From NCBI RefSeq assembly GCF_016859285.1, contig NC_053422.1, positions 23,015,001 to 23,079,000 on the forward strand: a DNA stretch of 64,000 nucleotides, given 5' to 3'. The stretch comes from Xiphias gladius (Eukaryota > Chordata > Actinopteri > Istiophoriformes > Xiphiidae). The notes beneath the pieces were generated by a model, which worked only from the letters and a program-made list of their open reading frames with translations, had not been told where the DNA came from and did not search any database. Below, in pieces: positions 1 to 15,019 of the stretch; the first letter of the stretch is position 1, and the number at the start of each line of letters is the position of its first letter. The position numbers were made by a program, and so were the translations under genes.

Positions 1-2191
<2,191 letters not shown>

Positions 2192-3256
2192 TGATGGATT
2201 CGTGGGAGTTTGGGAAACCCTTTTTACTCCCCTACCCCCCACGCCCATAAATCAGTGATTTATAATTTAAGGTGGTCTTAATGGCTGAACTGTTTACACT
2301 TACTTTGGGAAGGGATATTGAACTCTGGCTGGAAATTTAACAACAGCAGCAGCAGCCAGAATCCAGTTGTTCCAGTTGTTGAAACTGAGTAAGGTTACAA
2401 GCAAATACCTGGAGAAAGAGAGGAATAAGGAATACCCAAGTGGCAGTAACGACATGGACACACTACTGCTTGACAATGCTACAACACCCGCAAGAATTAA
2501 GGGCTCCATTGTCAAGCTTGAAACTGTCAAATGTTCATTTTTGCATCGTTTTTTTTTTTTTTTTTTTTTCTTCCTCAAATGATTTTATTTCTCTTTTATG
2601 TGTAGTTTTTAATGAAGCAGAACTGTTTCACTACTCTGCCTTATGTCCGACAGACAAATTGGAATTTTACTGAACACTTTCTTACATTGTTGTCTCCGTG
2701 TCAGATATTTACAATTAAGATATAGACACAATTATGTTTACCATTAGGCTCAGATATAACAAATGCTTTCTTTTTATAGTCTCTACTGCTAGAAATGAAC
2801 ACTGAGCTACTGCCTTTTAAGAAAGTTATGTATGCCAGCCTGATAGTTTTTGATATGGGAGATCAATCACTGAACAAGTTTAACACGCCATAAGCTAACA
2901 GTGTGAATGTTACATCTATTGCAATAGAAGTAGTCATTTATGATATAATCAGACAATGGACATCATCATTATTACTGAATCTTGTTTGTACTCGCAAGTT
3001 AAAGTAAGAGTGACTGTATTTTCCATACTCACTGTATTAACAATATTGTGCACTCATGGATATTGTGGAGGCATATTAAATTTTGGCGTGGGTACCAAGG
3101 CATTATGTTGATAGATAATTGACTTCATTAGCTCAATGAAATAAACAGGTTATTTGGTAAAAATGGTTCCTTAATTTTTCTGTTCTTCTATCAGCTCTTT
3201 GATATTTTAGTAATACTTGGCAAGATGCAAACAAGCAGTAAATTCATTTTAATATA
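2192..3256 (+). other. Probable 3' UTR and downstream flank of the Smad gene
   Basis: Non-coding sequence after the Smad stop codon, with a T run of about 20 bases near 2551-2569 and AT-rich sequence throughout. A canonical AATAAA at 3140-3145 is the best polyadenylation signal I see, about 950 bases after the stop and just before the Tc1-like element. Short open frames here show no family resemblance. Confidence 0.45.
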
Positions 3257-4840
3257 TACAGTTGGGTTCGTAAGTATTTGGACAGTGACACAATTTTCTC
3301 AATTTTGCCTTCGTTCACCACCTCGATAAATTCAAAATGAAGCCATCAAGATGTGATTGATGTGTAGACTTTCTGCTTTAATTTGAGGGGTTTAACAAAA
3401 ATATCACATTAACCATTTAGGAATTACAGCCATTTTACACATAGTGCCTCATTTTCAGAGGCTCAAAAGTAATTGGACAATTGACTGACAGTTTCATGGC
3501 CAGGTGTGGCCTGTTCCCTCTTTATTTCAGGACAAATTAAGCAGATAAAAGGTCTGGAGTTGATTCTAAGTCTTGAATTTTTATGTGGTAGCTGTTCATG
3601 GGAACTCTCCATTTGCTGTCCAAAGACGGGTTGATGCAAATGAAGGAGGCTGTCATTAGGCTGAAAAAAAACAATTGGTAGATTCTTAAAAAGAAGGAAT
3701 GGCAAGCTCAGCAACACCAAAAGGCCCGGAAGACCATGGATGATATCTAAAGTGGATGATCACAGACTTCTTTCCTTGGTGAAGAACAACCCTTCACAAC
3801 ATCTAGTCAGGTCACAAACATTCTTGAGGAGGCAGGCGTAACATTGTCAAAGTCTACAATCAAGAGACGCCTTCATGAAGGTAAATACAGAGGGTTTACC
3901 ACAAGGTGCAAACCACTGGTAAGACTCAGCAACAGAGATTCGGATTAGACTGCGCCAGAAAACATCTATAAAAACCTGCTCAGTTCTGGAACAAGATTCT
4001 TTGGACAGAGGGAACCAAGATTAACTTGGACCAGAATGATGGGAAGAGAAGTATGGAGAAGGAAAGGAACAGCTCATGATCCAAAGCAAACCACATCATC
4101 TGTCAAACATGGTGGAGGCAATGTTATGGCATGGGCATGTATGGCTGCCAATGGAACTGGGTCACTGGTGTTTATTGATGATGTGACTTCTGATAGAAGA
4201 AGCAGGATGAATTCTGAAGTGTACAGGGCTATAATATCTGCTCAGTCAGCCAAATGCTGCAAAAGTGATAGGACGGTGCTTCACAGTACAGATGGATAAT
4301 GACCCAAAACATACTGCGAAAGCAACTCAAGAGCTTCTCAAGACAAAGAAATGGAATATTCTTCAATGGCCAAGTCGGTCACCTGACCTTAACCTAGTTG
4401 AGCATGCTTTTAATTAAAACTGAGGGCAGAAAGACCCACAAACGAGCAGCAACTGAAGGCAGCTGCAGTAAAGGCCCGGCAAAGCATCTCAAGGGAGGAA
4501 ACTCATGATTTGGTGATGTCCATGGGTTCCAGACTTCAGGCAGTCAATGACTGCAAAGGATTTTCATCCAAGTATTAAAAATAATCCTGATACTTTTAAT
4601 TATAATTATTTTGTTTGTCCAATTACTTTTGAGCCTCTGAAAACAAGGGACTATGTATAAAAATGGCTGTAATTACCTAAACAGTTAATGTGATATTTTT
4701 GTTAAACCCCTTGAATTAAAACAGAAAGTCTACACTTCAATCACATCTTGATGGCTTCATTTCGAATCCATCATGGTGGTGTGCAGAGGCAAAGCTAGGA
4801 AAAATGTGTCACTGTCCAAATACTTATGGAACTAACTATA
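3257..4840 (+). mobile_element. Tc1/mariner-like DNA transposon, degenerate
   Basis: The ends form terminal inverted repeats flanked by TA. The left end reads ...taagtatttggacagtgac and the right end gives the same on the opposite strand (gtcactgtccaaatacttat). Between them a Tc1-type transposase is recognisable in pieces: a KHGGG...MAWACM block near 4100-4160, the catalytic-region DNDPKHTAK block near 4298-4326 in another frame, and a SPDLN block near 4378-4395. Stop codons and frameshifts separate them, so no functional transposase is encoded. At about 1.58 kb it is close to full length for Tc1 elements. Related fragments occur at 38735-38815 and 52390-52570. Confidence 0.85.
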
Positions 4841-5549
4841 CATGAACAGTGTGGAAATGTGTTGAATCATGATGTATCTACAGTAATAATTATACCAGGC
4901 ATGTATACCGATGTAAACAGTGATTTTCTATGTAACGAAAGGCTGAGGATAGATTTCCAACACATCAACACCCATTTTCTCCACTGAACACTGGTCTACT
5001 TAGGATTGTACTTGTTTAAATAGCTGGATTTAGATGCAAGCTGTTATAAATGCAATCCAAAAACACTGATCAAAGCTCTAAAATGTATTGATATCCCCAT
5101 TGCAAACCCATAAAAAGCACCACAGCAAACAAGGACAACAACAGTGACTTTTAATGCCTTCACATTCTGTAATAAACTGGTTCGTCTTAGAATAGAAAAC
5201 CGAAACTGTGAACCGGCAAAGGTGGAGTAATCATATGGATGTAACATCATCATCAATTTAAGAATAAGTCTAACTGAATGATGCCTTAATTCTTCATTTA
5301 CATAACTGATTAAATTCTTTTTTATTATTTTGAAGGTCGACAAGAGCAAATCTCTCACGTTTTTTGGAATAAATAGAAAATGTCCGAAATAATTTTCAAA
5401 AAATATATTCTATAGCCACTTTTCTAGACTGATTTGCGGGCAGATTTTGCCTTTTGATATTTAAATCGATACCAATTATGTTCTGTCTCAGCATTATCAC
5501 CGCTCTGACACACAGTAGAGTGTAATGTCACGCAGAGCCAGCCAGACAA
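4841..5549. other. Intergenic spacer between Smad and syvn1
   Basis: AT-rich sequence without recognisable genes. An open frame on the minus strand at 5044-5358 has no family resemblance and no splice context. The stretch leads into the probable syvn1 promoter. Confidence 0.4.
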
Positions 5550-5555
5550 CTTTCT

Positions 5556-5566
5556 ATTGGTCCACG
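5556..5566 (+). promoter_or_regulatory. Perfect ERSE-II unfolded-protein-response element upstream of syvn1
   Basis: The sequence ATTGG-T-CCACG is an exact match to the ERSE-II consensus ATTGG-N-CCACG, which is bound by NF-Y together with ATF6 or XBP1. It lies about 435 bases upstream of the 5' splice site that ends the predicted first, non-coding syvn1 exon. SYVN1/HRD1 is a known target of the unfolded protein response in mammals, so a stress element here fits its biology. The motif match is direct; binding and function are inferred. Confidence 0.7.
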
Positions 5567-5799
5567 TTGGTATTTACCGTAAACCTCCGAAAAGGTGCAT
5601 CTCCTAACATTTACAAATTCAATACAACAAACTACATTTACAAATACTACTTGGAAAATTAGCGATTAACCGCAAGTATTGAGTCTTCGCTAAAAAATTT
5701 AAGACAAAGTCTCTTTCTAGCTGCTTTTTACATCAACTAAGTGACAGAAAAACGGGATCGGTGATGCGTGAAATTGCTCTTGCGTCATTTTACCTTGGC

Positions 5800-6001
5800 G
5801 GCCGGATGTGAGGTGGCTCCCAAGGAGCAAGCCAAAGATAAACACGTAGCCAGACAACAGGGGCGAGAGTAATGAATACTATTGAGAGGCTGCTGTGAAA
5901 CCATCGAAATGGAGTAGCTTGTAAGAACATAGAGATTCCAGCAGGCAAGGAGGCGTCCCTTAAATTAACCAAGGAGCAAGTCTTCAGCAGACATCGAGTC
6001 G
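5800..6001 (+). other. syvn1: Probable 5' non-coding exon of syvn1
   Basis: A relatively GC-rich stretch ends in a strong 5' splice site, gtcg|gtaagt, at 6001/6002. The coding start of syvn1 sits only about 20 bases into an exon that opens after tccgctccacag at 8242, so an upstream 5' UTR exon is required, and this is the best candidate. The start of the exon is not defined by sequence; 5800 is an estimate. Confidence 0.45.
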
Positions 6002-8242
6002 GTAAGTCCCGCAGAGTGCTGGGAGCTGTAACGTTACCAGCTAGCCAGCTACCGTTAGCTAACACCAGCTAACTAAGCTAATTACCCGCCTCTGACAGTT
6101 AGGTAGTCTATGGAGTAAAGCAACGTTACTAATACAAACCAACAGCCTCGCAGTCAGCTTTTTGAGACGCATGCGGCGAGCCTACGTTTGCAAGGTTAAG
6201 TTTCTCCCTTTCTTGGAAAGCTGTCACAAGGTTAGTTGGATTTCTACCATTTTTTTTTCTCAGTGAGCTGAGAGAGTTAGCTCTTCATCAGGAAGATAAA
6301 TGTTGGTGTTTACTTCAACATACGCGTAAATTAGCTAGTCTATTATGATGCTTCCAATATGAGATATGTTGCACAGGAGACAGTGATGCGGCAGCTGCAG
6401 CAGTGGGAGTGTACACAATGTTAATCCAAGAGTACTTTGCTGCTTAGGTTCTTTGAAGCAGAAAATATAATCAAGCAATTTCAATTTTAACATTTTTCCG
6501 TCATTGATGTGTTATACACAGTGTTTTGTTGTCTGGTCTGACCATTTAAAAAACACTAACCACATTCACCTGGTGCTCCAGCTTTGACTTTTAGATGTTT
6601 ATTTCAATTTAATGCTGTATCCATTGTAGCATGTCATACATGAGTTATTTTAGGAGAAGTATAAACAGAATATCGTACAAAATTATGCTTTACCTTGAAG
6701 TTTTTTATTTGTAGTAAGTATTTTGACTCGGGATCCAGTCTCAAACTCAGCACTTGAGTTCACCTGGCAGGTTAACATGTTTTCTCACCAGATGTTACTC
6801 AAAAAGCCCTAAAGCCTTTCTGTTCATTTACTGTGTGTAGTTAACACTTGAAAAAAACTGTGGTTAATGTACACCCTTGGAGAAAATCTTTACACTGTTA
6901 TTTTTTTGAAATACAACACAAGACATGACAAGAGAGAAATCTTCTTTCGGACTGCATTGTTTCCATTGGGTCTATTCTTGAAAATTCTAGTTTGCATGAC
7001 TGAGGTTTCTGCATTTCCAGTCAGAATTACAGTAGTGTCGCTTGACATATGAGATATGATGATACATCAACTAAGCAACGTAGGTTTGGTCATGGGCCGA
7101 ACAGGGTAATTTTTGAAGATGCCAAATGGTGTTGGTGAGATGCACATTTCTCCAGGTTTTTCAAGAGTCAGTACTGTTTGAGATTTCTTCTGTTTAACAA
7201 AGATATCAAGAGACCAATCTGTTGTATTGATCTAGATGTCATTATCAGTTTATTGGACCATTTTTGTTTAAAGTTTATTGTGCTACTATACAAAATTACT
7301 GGATATTGGTACACAAAGGGCCTTCTTGATTACAAAATGGAACTAAAAACTGAAAACTAGTAATTGGAAACTGTATATAAAGATATATCTGGTATTTATA
7401 TCTGGATAATTTTTCAGAAATGGCCGAACTGATGTTTCCTGGTTTTTTTGTTTGAATGCTTTTACAGCAGTTAATAGTAGTTAATAATAACCTAATGTTG
7501 AGATAGCAGTAACATGAATGGTAACAGAAGGAACTTAAGCCATTAAGCTGTGATTGGATTCTAAACATGTGATAACCCTGAAATGTATTTTTCAGTTCCT
7601 TTGTGTTGCCTTTCTGCACTTTCTGACAAAATCTGTGGGAGAGAAGGGCATTGTCAGCACATTACACTTCCAAAAATACATAGAAGAACAGACACAAATC
7701 ATCCGTGTTGCAGCATCCTGATGCTACATTGTAATAATTATTTTTTTTTAAATTAAACCAGGTAGGTGATTTAATTACCTTTTTATTATACACATCCTAG
7801 TGCACTGACATTGTTTAGATAATCCAGGTCGTAGAAAGTTGGGTGAGAAATTACATGAGGTTGGATGGTTTGTCATAGGCTCCCTCTCATTACATGGCCG
7901 AGGAGGCAAAAACAAAACCGGCCGATATAATGCTTCATGGCTCTAGAAATTGGACATTAATGGTTTGGTCATTTTCCTGACTGTTGGTGAGCTCTGTGTG
8001 GTATTTCATGCAATGGAAAAACACATTGGGTGGCTTTTTTTTCTGTATTTCTCCACAAGGTTTGCAGAAGAAGGATCTCTTAATGGATGACTTAACACAG
8101 CAGAGACATCACACAAAAAATATTTCTTTCCAGCAAAGCGCCAAATCCTTTATTTGCATGTTGCTCTGCTACAGTAGTCAGCTTTCACATGCTACATCCT
8201 TCTTCTCCTTCTTGTCTCCCTTCATCTGTTTCCGCTCCACAG
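6002..8242 (+). other. Predicted 5' UTR intron of syvn1
   Basis: About 2.2 kb between the candidate non-coding exon and the exon with the syvn1 start codon. It is AT-rich. I recognise no coding segment or clear repeat. A long open frame over 7984-8727 runs into the first coding exon but is not coding upstream of it (see the rejected list). Confidence 0.4.
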
Positions 8243-8262
8243 TATCTGTAGTCGAGTCCAAA

Positions 8263-11200
8263 ATGGTGCGAGCAGCCTTGGTGACTGCCACCAGTCTGGC
8301 ACTGACTGGGGCTGTGGTGGCACACGCCTATTTCCTCAAACACCAGTTCTACCCGACGGTGGTCTACCTCACCAAGAGCAGCCCCAGCATGGCGGTAAGA
8401 CCAGTGCTAAAGTCAAATCTTGGTTTAAATGATTTGAATATTTTACACACATTAATATCTTTAAATCGGACAATATTTCCCCAAAGGCCATATCAGGGAC
8501 ACTGTGACAAATCAGCTTTTCGTGTCTGGTTGCTTCTGGTATCAGGTGTTATACATTCAGGCCTTTGTGCTGGTGTTTCTGCTGGGAAAGTTCATGAGGA
8601 AGGTCTTTTTTGGACAGCTAAGGGCTGCAGAAATGGAGGTAGAGTTCTGTTTATACTTATTACTCACTTGATCCATTGTAACACACATTCACTTTTGTAT
8701 TTAATGCACGATCCGAGTTGTAAATGACAGTAATGAATCCAGTCAGACGTTATTTTCTGTGCATTGTCATCCACCTCTACCATCAGCACCTCATCGAGCG
8801 CTCCTGGTACGCAGTGACAGAGACGTGCCTGGCATTCACTGTTTTTAGGGATGACTTCTCCCCTCGCTTTGTCGCCCTCTTCACCCTCCTGCTCTTCCTT
8901 AAGTGCTTCCACTGGCTGGCTGAGGACCGGGTGGACTTTGTGAGTGATGATAGAGAAACTACTTTCTTGTCTTACACAGTACACTGTATACTTCCTCCAC
9001 TGTATCTGTATACAGTACATTGTTTAAAGGTAGAAAGGAAACATGGGGTAAAGGAAGGGGCAGATGGTGTGTGGCTATTGCTGCATACCACAGTTGAACA
9101 AACATTGTTGTGTGACATTTTGCAGCTGATAATTCAGTTACAGAGTGTGTGAGTGTAAAGGGCCCTGACTGTGCTTTGAATTGGAAGAGTTTCAGCTAAA
9201 ACTATTTGAGCAAGAGAAAAGCATTGCTGGATTGGTGAGGATGTTGTAAGTGGAGAAGTTTTACCAAACTGCCTCTACTAGACAGCAGTCATTAGCAAAA
9301 TATCAAGAAAACGGGAACATATTACAGGTTTCTGTGCTTCTGTAGTAGGGAATCATTGATCCAGTTATCATTCAGAATCACAGAATCAATCACACAGTAA
9401 TTGAATAGACATATGTGACTTTGTGTGCTTTGAGTAACATTTTAATGATGTTTATTTTAATATTTTTTTTGTGTTAGATGGAACGGAGTCCTAACATCTC
9501 CTGGGTCTTTCACCTGAGAGTATTATGTAAGTACATGTTATCAGCCACGTCTGATGTCGTTCTTCCCACCCCCCTGTGTTGGCATTTCGTACTTTTTAAC
9601 TTTCACTTCCCTTTTGTTTTCTCTTTCATTCCCATTGATTGTACTCATGAAACAAGTCTTACAGCTAAATGGAACTGTATGCAAATCATTCTGTTTGCAC
9701 ACGAGGCCAGGTGCGCCGCTGTTTAATGGAGCCCCACAGCATTAGAACGATATTAACAGACCAGAAGACCGATAGTAGCACAAATAAAAGGGGCCCTTTG
9801 ATTACATACAACTTACTGTACTGAAATTCAGGACAGCTGTTTATGTTGGGCAAATACAAAGGTACTTTTTTCTGCATCTCTATGGAGCTTCTAGATGTAC
9901 AGTAGGTACTGCAACCCCTCACAAAAGTGTTATTCAGTGGGTTTTTTTTTTTTTTTAATCCTGCAGCTCTCATGGGACTGCTGGGTGTCCTGGACTTCAT
10001 GTTTGTCAACCATGCCTGTCACAGCATCATTACCAGAGGAGCCTCAGTACAGCTTGTTTTTGGATTTGAGGTTTGTCATACTTGATTGGAGTTGAACTGA
10101 AGCTCTGTTTTTAACTGTAAACAAAATGCTTATTTAATCCATCTTTGGCCATTTGAAAAGCTTAATCCCTCCTTCATTTGTGGCTGGCTGATTCTTTGAT
10201 TTCTGTCATTTTGCTACGGGTTTCACTCTCCCTCAACTTTTGTTCATGTTCACATCAGGTTACTGAATTGGCATGTGCCACAGGAATAGTAAACTGACTG
10301 ACCAAATGAAAAAAAATCAAGCTCACTATTATTCCCATTGAATATTATTGTAAGAGCCCAAGAATGTCAGACCAGTCATAAATTTTTATCCAATACCTCT
10401 AGTAGTCTGAGTTCAAAGTTTGAGACCGCCAGAGGAATTAAAGGACGTTTAACAGGGGAAGTGCCTTCTACTTAAATACTTAAAGATGTTAAATCTTTTT
10501 GATTTGCCACATTACTTGCCTGAATTCTTTTCATACTTCAGTCTTGTGTCCTTACATGGTTTCACTTGCTAATATGCATACACAATGTTGTAAGATCCTC
10601 TTTTAAATAAGGTTTCTCCCCTCTATGTGCTCGTCAGTATGCCATCCTGCTGACTATGGTGCTGACAACCTTCATCAAGTACGTCCTGCACACGGTTGAC
10701 CTTCAGAGTGAGAATCCCTGGGACAACAAGGCCGTCTACATGCTCTATACTGAGCTCTTCACAGGTACTGTCTTCAACTGTCGTTCAAACTGTGAAGCTG
10801 TTTTCCTCCCGACAGCCATAACCTGCATGTGAAGTAAAAGATGGAATGGTGTCAGCCTCATTCAAATGATGTGTGATGTTTTTATTCCAGGTTTCATCAA
10901 AGTGCTCCTGTACATTGCTTTCATGACCATCATGATAAAGGTCCACACCTTCCCCCTGTTTGCCATTCGCCCCATGTATCTGGCTATGAGGTCAGCAGCT
11001 TTATTGCCTCTGTGCTTGTGTCAGAAGGTTTCATATGCTTTTGTTACTTCCACCAGTGTAATTTCTACTGTTAAATAACAGGGTTTCCTCACAGATCTGA
11101 ACACACATTGAGCATTTCCAAATCTTGATGATGGTGTTTCATATTTTTAAGCTATATTTCCATACTTGATAGGTTTATTGGAGTAGATTAGTGTTTTTCA

Positions 11201-14200
11201 TCAAAAATAAATATTTTGATTTCATATTTATGGCATGCTTTAGGTTTTGTGTTGTTCTGTTACCCTACCAGGCAATTCAAGAAAGCTGTAACAGATGCTA
11301 TAATGTCTCGGAGAGCCATCCGCAACATGAATACACTGTGAGTAAATTTAAACCTTTCACGATACATCGTATTGCATTTGTGAAAATACTTTTTTCTCAG
11401 TGCGTCTTTATTAATTTACATATCACTTTGTTGGATAAGTTCTCATTTAATGACGAGGACTATAGCCTACATGCAAATTAATGCTCTTAAGTACATCAGT
11501 ATATTTTAATGTGTACACGTTTTGTTTGGTTAGTTAGTTTTTCCTGTCTGTAAGCTCAACTTTCAGGGCGGTAGTTTAATATTTAGTCAGTTATATTTGC
11601 AAACCTTGTCTAAAAAGTTGTCAGGCTAGAATTGCTGGTCACTTCTTTTGTCCTTTTTGCCGTGTTCAGATACCCTGATGCTACTCCTGAAGATTTGCAG
11701 GCTTCTGACAACGTTTGTATCATCTGTCGAGAGGAAATGGTCACTGGAGCCAAGAAACTACCTTGTAATCACATTTTCCACTCCAGGTAAATCATTTGGT
11801 AAAGAGTCTAACTCAACAGGAAAGATTGTACACTGCAAACAAACAAAACAACTTGGATGTCAGAAGTGGTCCGCATTTCTCAATTTGAACTATCAAAACT
11901 GGAAATGAGTATATGTCGCAAATTAAGGATGACTTAAAACAAGAGCTTTTGGTATTGTAATGTGTTAAAGGTTGCTAATTGTTCCAGTAGTATTTTAAAA
12001 TAATGTTGTGTTACCCTTCTTTCCTCTCCAAAGCTGCTTGCGCTCCTGGTTCCAGAGGCAGCAGACCTGTCCTACCTGTCGCATGGACGTCCTCCGAGCT
12101 TCTAATAACAATCAGACTCCTGCCCCAGCCCAGGCGCCGGCCCCTGCTCCAGCAGCCCCTCCCAATGCCCCTGCAGCCCCACCTGCTAATGGTAATGGTC
12201 AAAACCAGTACACATGAACACAACCCCATGTTCCTGCTGCTGTCAGCACTATATAAAGCCAGCCTACACCCAAATCATTAGAAGTGGAGAACGTCTGTCA
12301 TGTGATTGCCGTGAGCTGTAAAACAGCTACTGTGCAAGAGTAAACCAGATCAGGAACATTCCTTTAAAACAACTTATGCAGTACTGCCTATTCCAATACC
12401 TGAGAGTAATATTTCCCCCGGGTACATTTAGCTTTTTTTGGAAACATAATGTACCTTCATTGCTATTGCTACCAGGACCTTTTAACTTAGAAGAACATTT
12501 CCAATTATGAGCTTAAAGCCACTTTGTGTCGAATTCTTAGTGACTATAATATCTTTCATATTATTCAGATGTCATAAGTTTATGGTTGTAGAAAAATGAG
12601 ACAATCCTGGTGAAAAATGATGCAGTCTTTGGGCTGCTTTCAGCCCAAAGACTGCATCATGTGACTTTTTACACGATACTATTCTCGGGCGCCAGAGTCT
12701 GACATCTTTAAATTCTGCACATAATGGCTTTAAGTTTTGAGTAACTAGTCCAGAGTCGAACTAGTCTTGCTGGTAATATTGACCTCTGCGCAGAGAATGT
12801 TTTATTATGTTTAAAAGCGGCCACTGGCAAATATTTTGAACCTTTTTAAGGATCTCTTTTGTTCCCTTTCCTCTCCAGTGGCTCCAGGCATGTTACCAGG
12901 CTTTCCTCCTGGCATCTTCCCTTTCTGGGGTCCCTTCCCTGCAGTGCCTCCCCCTGCTCCAGCAGCTGCAGCTCCCGGTGCTACTGATGCTCCACGAAGC
13001 AGCGCAGAAGCTACACAGGCAGCTGGTAAGGATACAGCATACTCCCTCATTAATTGTGTACAATAAAGATCACCAAATCATTACGACTCTGTGAATGTAA
13101 AATAGAGGGCTTGTCCCAGGCTCATCATACTACCATTTACTGATTTGTAATGTGACAGCATTGGCAGCTCAGTGTGTGCATTTTGTGTGATTATCAAGCC
13201 TAAGACTCATGTAGATCATCCTGTTTTGAGTTCTGTTACATCCCTTAGTGACCCAGATGCATCATGTATTATTACAGTGGGTTAACTGACATAACATTGT
13301 AACACCACAAACCCACTGTCCGATAGACTGTGGACTCACAAATGGAAATAATTATTGATAATTGTAATTGTATTGATTTGATTGAATTTTTTTTCCTACT
13401 CCGTGAAGACTTTGCATTTATCCAGGTCATCAAAGTGCTGTCTGTGTTTCCATCAGGTACCAGTCAGCCCACATCGTCTACTGTGGACACGTCTACAGCA
13501 GCAGCTGCTCCAGGAGCAGCAATCCCAGGCTTCCCCTTCTCTTTCCCTCCTCCTCCCTTCCCCACTGCACCGTGGCTGCCCATGCCACCCCCCCCTCCCT
13601 TTGGTAAGCACAAATACTCAGTGCTGCCTAGCAAACTAAAATGAATGTACGCTTAGTGACTTGACACTCTGTTGTCAAAAGATGATTTGTTGCAGAAAGG
13701 AACCATAAAGAGAGGGAAGTAAGAAGGTGGACTGATCACTCAGTTAGCTTCTTCCACCCTGTTGGTCCTAGCAAGATGGTTGTCATGTCTGCAAGAATGA
13801 GAAATATAAGAAATATCCAGTTTTAGCTGTATGCGGATGAGTCATAATGATGTCTTAATTCTTCTGTCAGCCTTTGTTTAAGGAAGTGCTGAGCATTACC
13901 ATAGAAACATAATATCCTTTCACACGGTGTCCAAGTATGACACTTTCTGCTGAGTTTGTATCCAGTCAAACAATCATGAATGACTCTTAACTCTTGATGC
14001 TCAGTCTCACTGAGCACTTAAAACCAGTGAACACTTCCCTGCAACCTCAGTTTACATTTCAACTCCATATCAACTCCAGTCAAGTTTATGTTATCTTCTC
14101 CTCCAGTCTCGTCGATGCCTCCCCCTCCTCCATCTCTGTCCCGGCTGTCCGAGGAGGAGCTGAGGGAGCTGGAGGCAGAAGGCCGGCAGGGTCTCGAGGC

Positions 14201-15019
14201 CAGACTCCAGTGTCTCCAAAACATTCACACCCTGCTGGACGCCGCCATGCTCAACATCCACCACTACCTCAGCACCGTCGCCACACTCACGTAACTGAAC
14301 CTCACTGATTCTTTTAATTGAATCAAACTAAAATCATTAAACTCATGCTGTTGTATTTTTTTGTATTAATACTTTCACCACATCAGTTCTTCAGAGTTAA
14401 TGGAACGTGTCAAGCTTTTCATTAACTTAATACTTTTTTCTGTATAGATTTAAATTAGAAAGTACGAACAAGTGGTCACATTGTCTGGGGGAATTAAATC
14501 TCAAGCAAAGACATGGAAAATTGCTCTTGTGTCTCATTTTCTCCAGAAAATGTAATTTTCAGTTGAATGCTTCATTGTCCTTTCACTGCTGTTTTCTTCC
14601 ACAGTCCTCGGGCTGAGGGCAGCACTGGAGAAGCCAGTGGGACAAACCATACTGCTTCATCCCCTGCGGCTGGTAGTAGCACAGAGACTCCCAGCCAGGA
14701 GACGGACTCTCCCAGCTGTAAGTAAACTTACAGTACAAATCAACTACGCAGACGGCCGAGACAATTGAAACAAACCCTGGTTTGGACCCTGATTTGAATT
14801 TTTTTGACTTCTGCAGTTGATAAAGTGACTGGTGCTACAGTCTCCTCCCAGCCCGCTGACTCCACCTCTACCGCCTCAGACACGGAAAGAAAAGAGCAGG
14901 ATGAAGGAGTGGCGGAGGACGAGGATGGAGAACCGAACACGGCCGAGCTGAGGCGCCGTCGCCTTCGTAAGCTGGAATCGGCAACATCGTCGTCATCACC
15001 CCCCCCTCCAGACAACTGA
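8263..15019 (+). CDS. syvn1: E3 ubiquitin-protein ligase synoviolin (HRD1), complete
   Basis: Coding exons: 8263-8394, 8546-8638, 8787-8939, 9478-9526, 9967-10070, 10638-10764, 10891-10990, 11272-11337, 11670-11786, 12034-12191, 12879-13025, 13457-13603, 14107-14290, 14605-14717, 14817-15019. All phases agree and give 630 aa (human protein 617). Synoviolin is the ER-membrane ligase that ubiquitinates misfolded proteins leaving the ER through the SEL1L/HRD1 channel. The N-terminal half is multi-pass membrane sequence nearly identical to the mammalian protein. The RING-H2 domain has C291, C294, C307, H309, H312, C315, C326 and C329. A Pro/Ala-rich cytosolic tail follows, then a conserved helical block (RLSEEELRELE...NIHTLLDAAML) and a C-terminal AELRRRRLRKLES motif. 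The start was chosen because MVRAALVTATSLALTGAVVAHAY aligns with the known N terminus. Confidence 0.97.
12617..12660. repeat. Perfect 20-bp inverted repeat (hairpin) in a syvn1 intron
   Basis: The arm at 12617-12636 (atgatgcagtctttgggctg) is followed by a 4-base loop (cttt) and its exact reverse complement at 12641-12660. It lies in the intron between the coding exons ending at 12191 and starting at 12879. Pairing stops at the next bases on both sides, so the stem is shorter than a typical microRNA precursor. Confidence 0.9.

Noticed and set aside
5044-5358. 104-codon minus-strand open frame
   Set aside because: AT-rich, no recognised domain, no promoter or splice signals.
7984-8262. Long open frame running upstream into the first syvn1 coding exon
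   Set aside because: The part before 8263 has no similarity to synoviolin, whose conserved N terminus begins at the ATG at 8263, and a 3' splice site at 8242 lies inside it.
12617-12660. microRNA gene at the syvn1 intronic hairpin
   Set aside because: The stem is only 20 bp and does not extend outward, too short for a Drosha/Dicer precursor.
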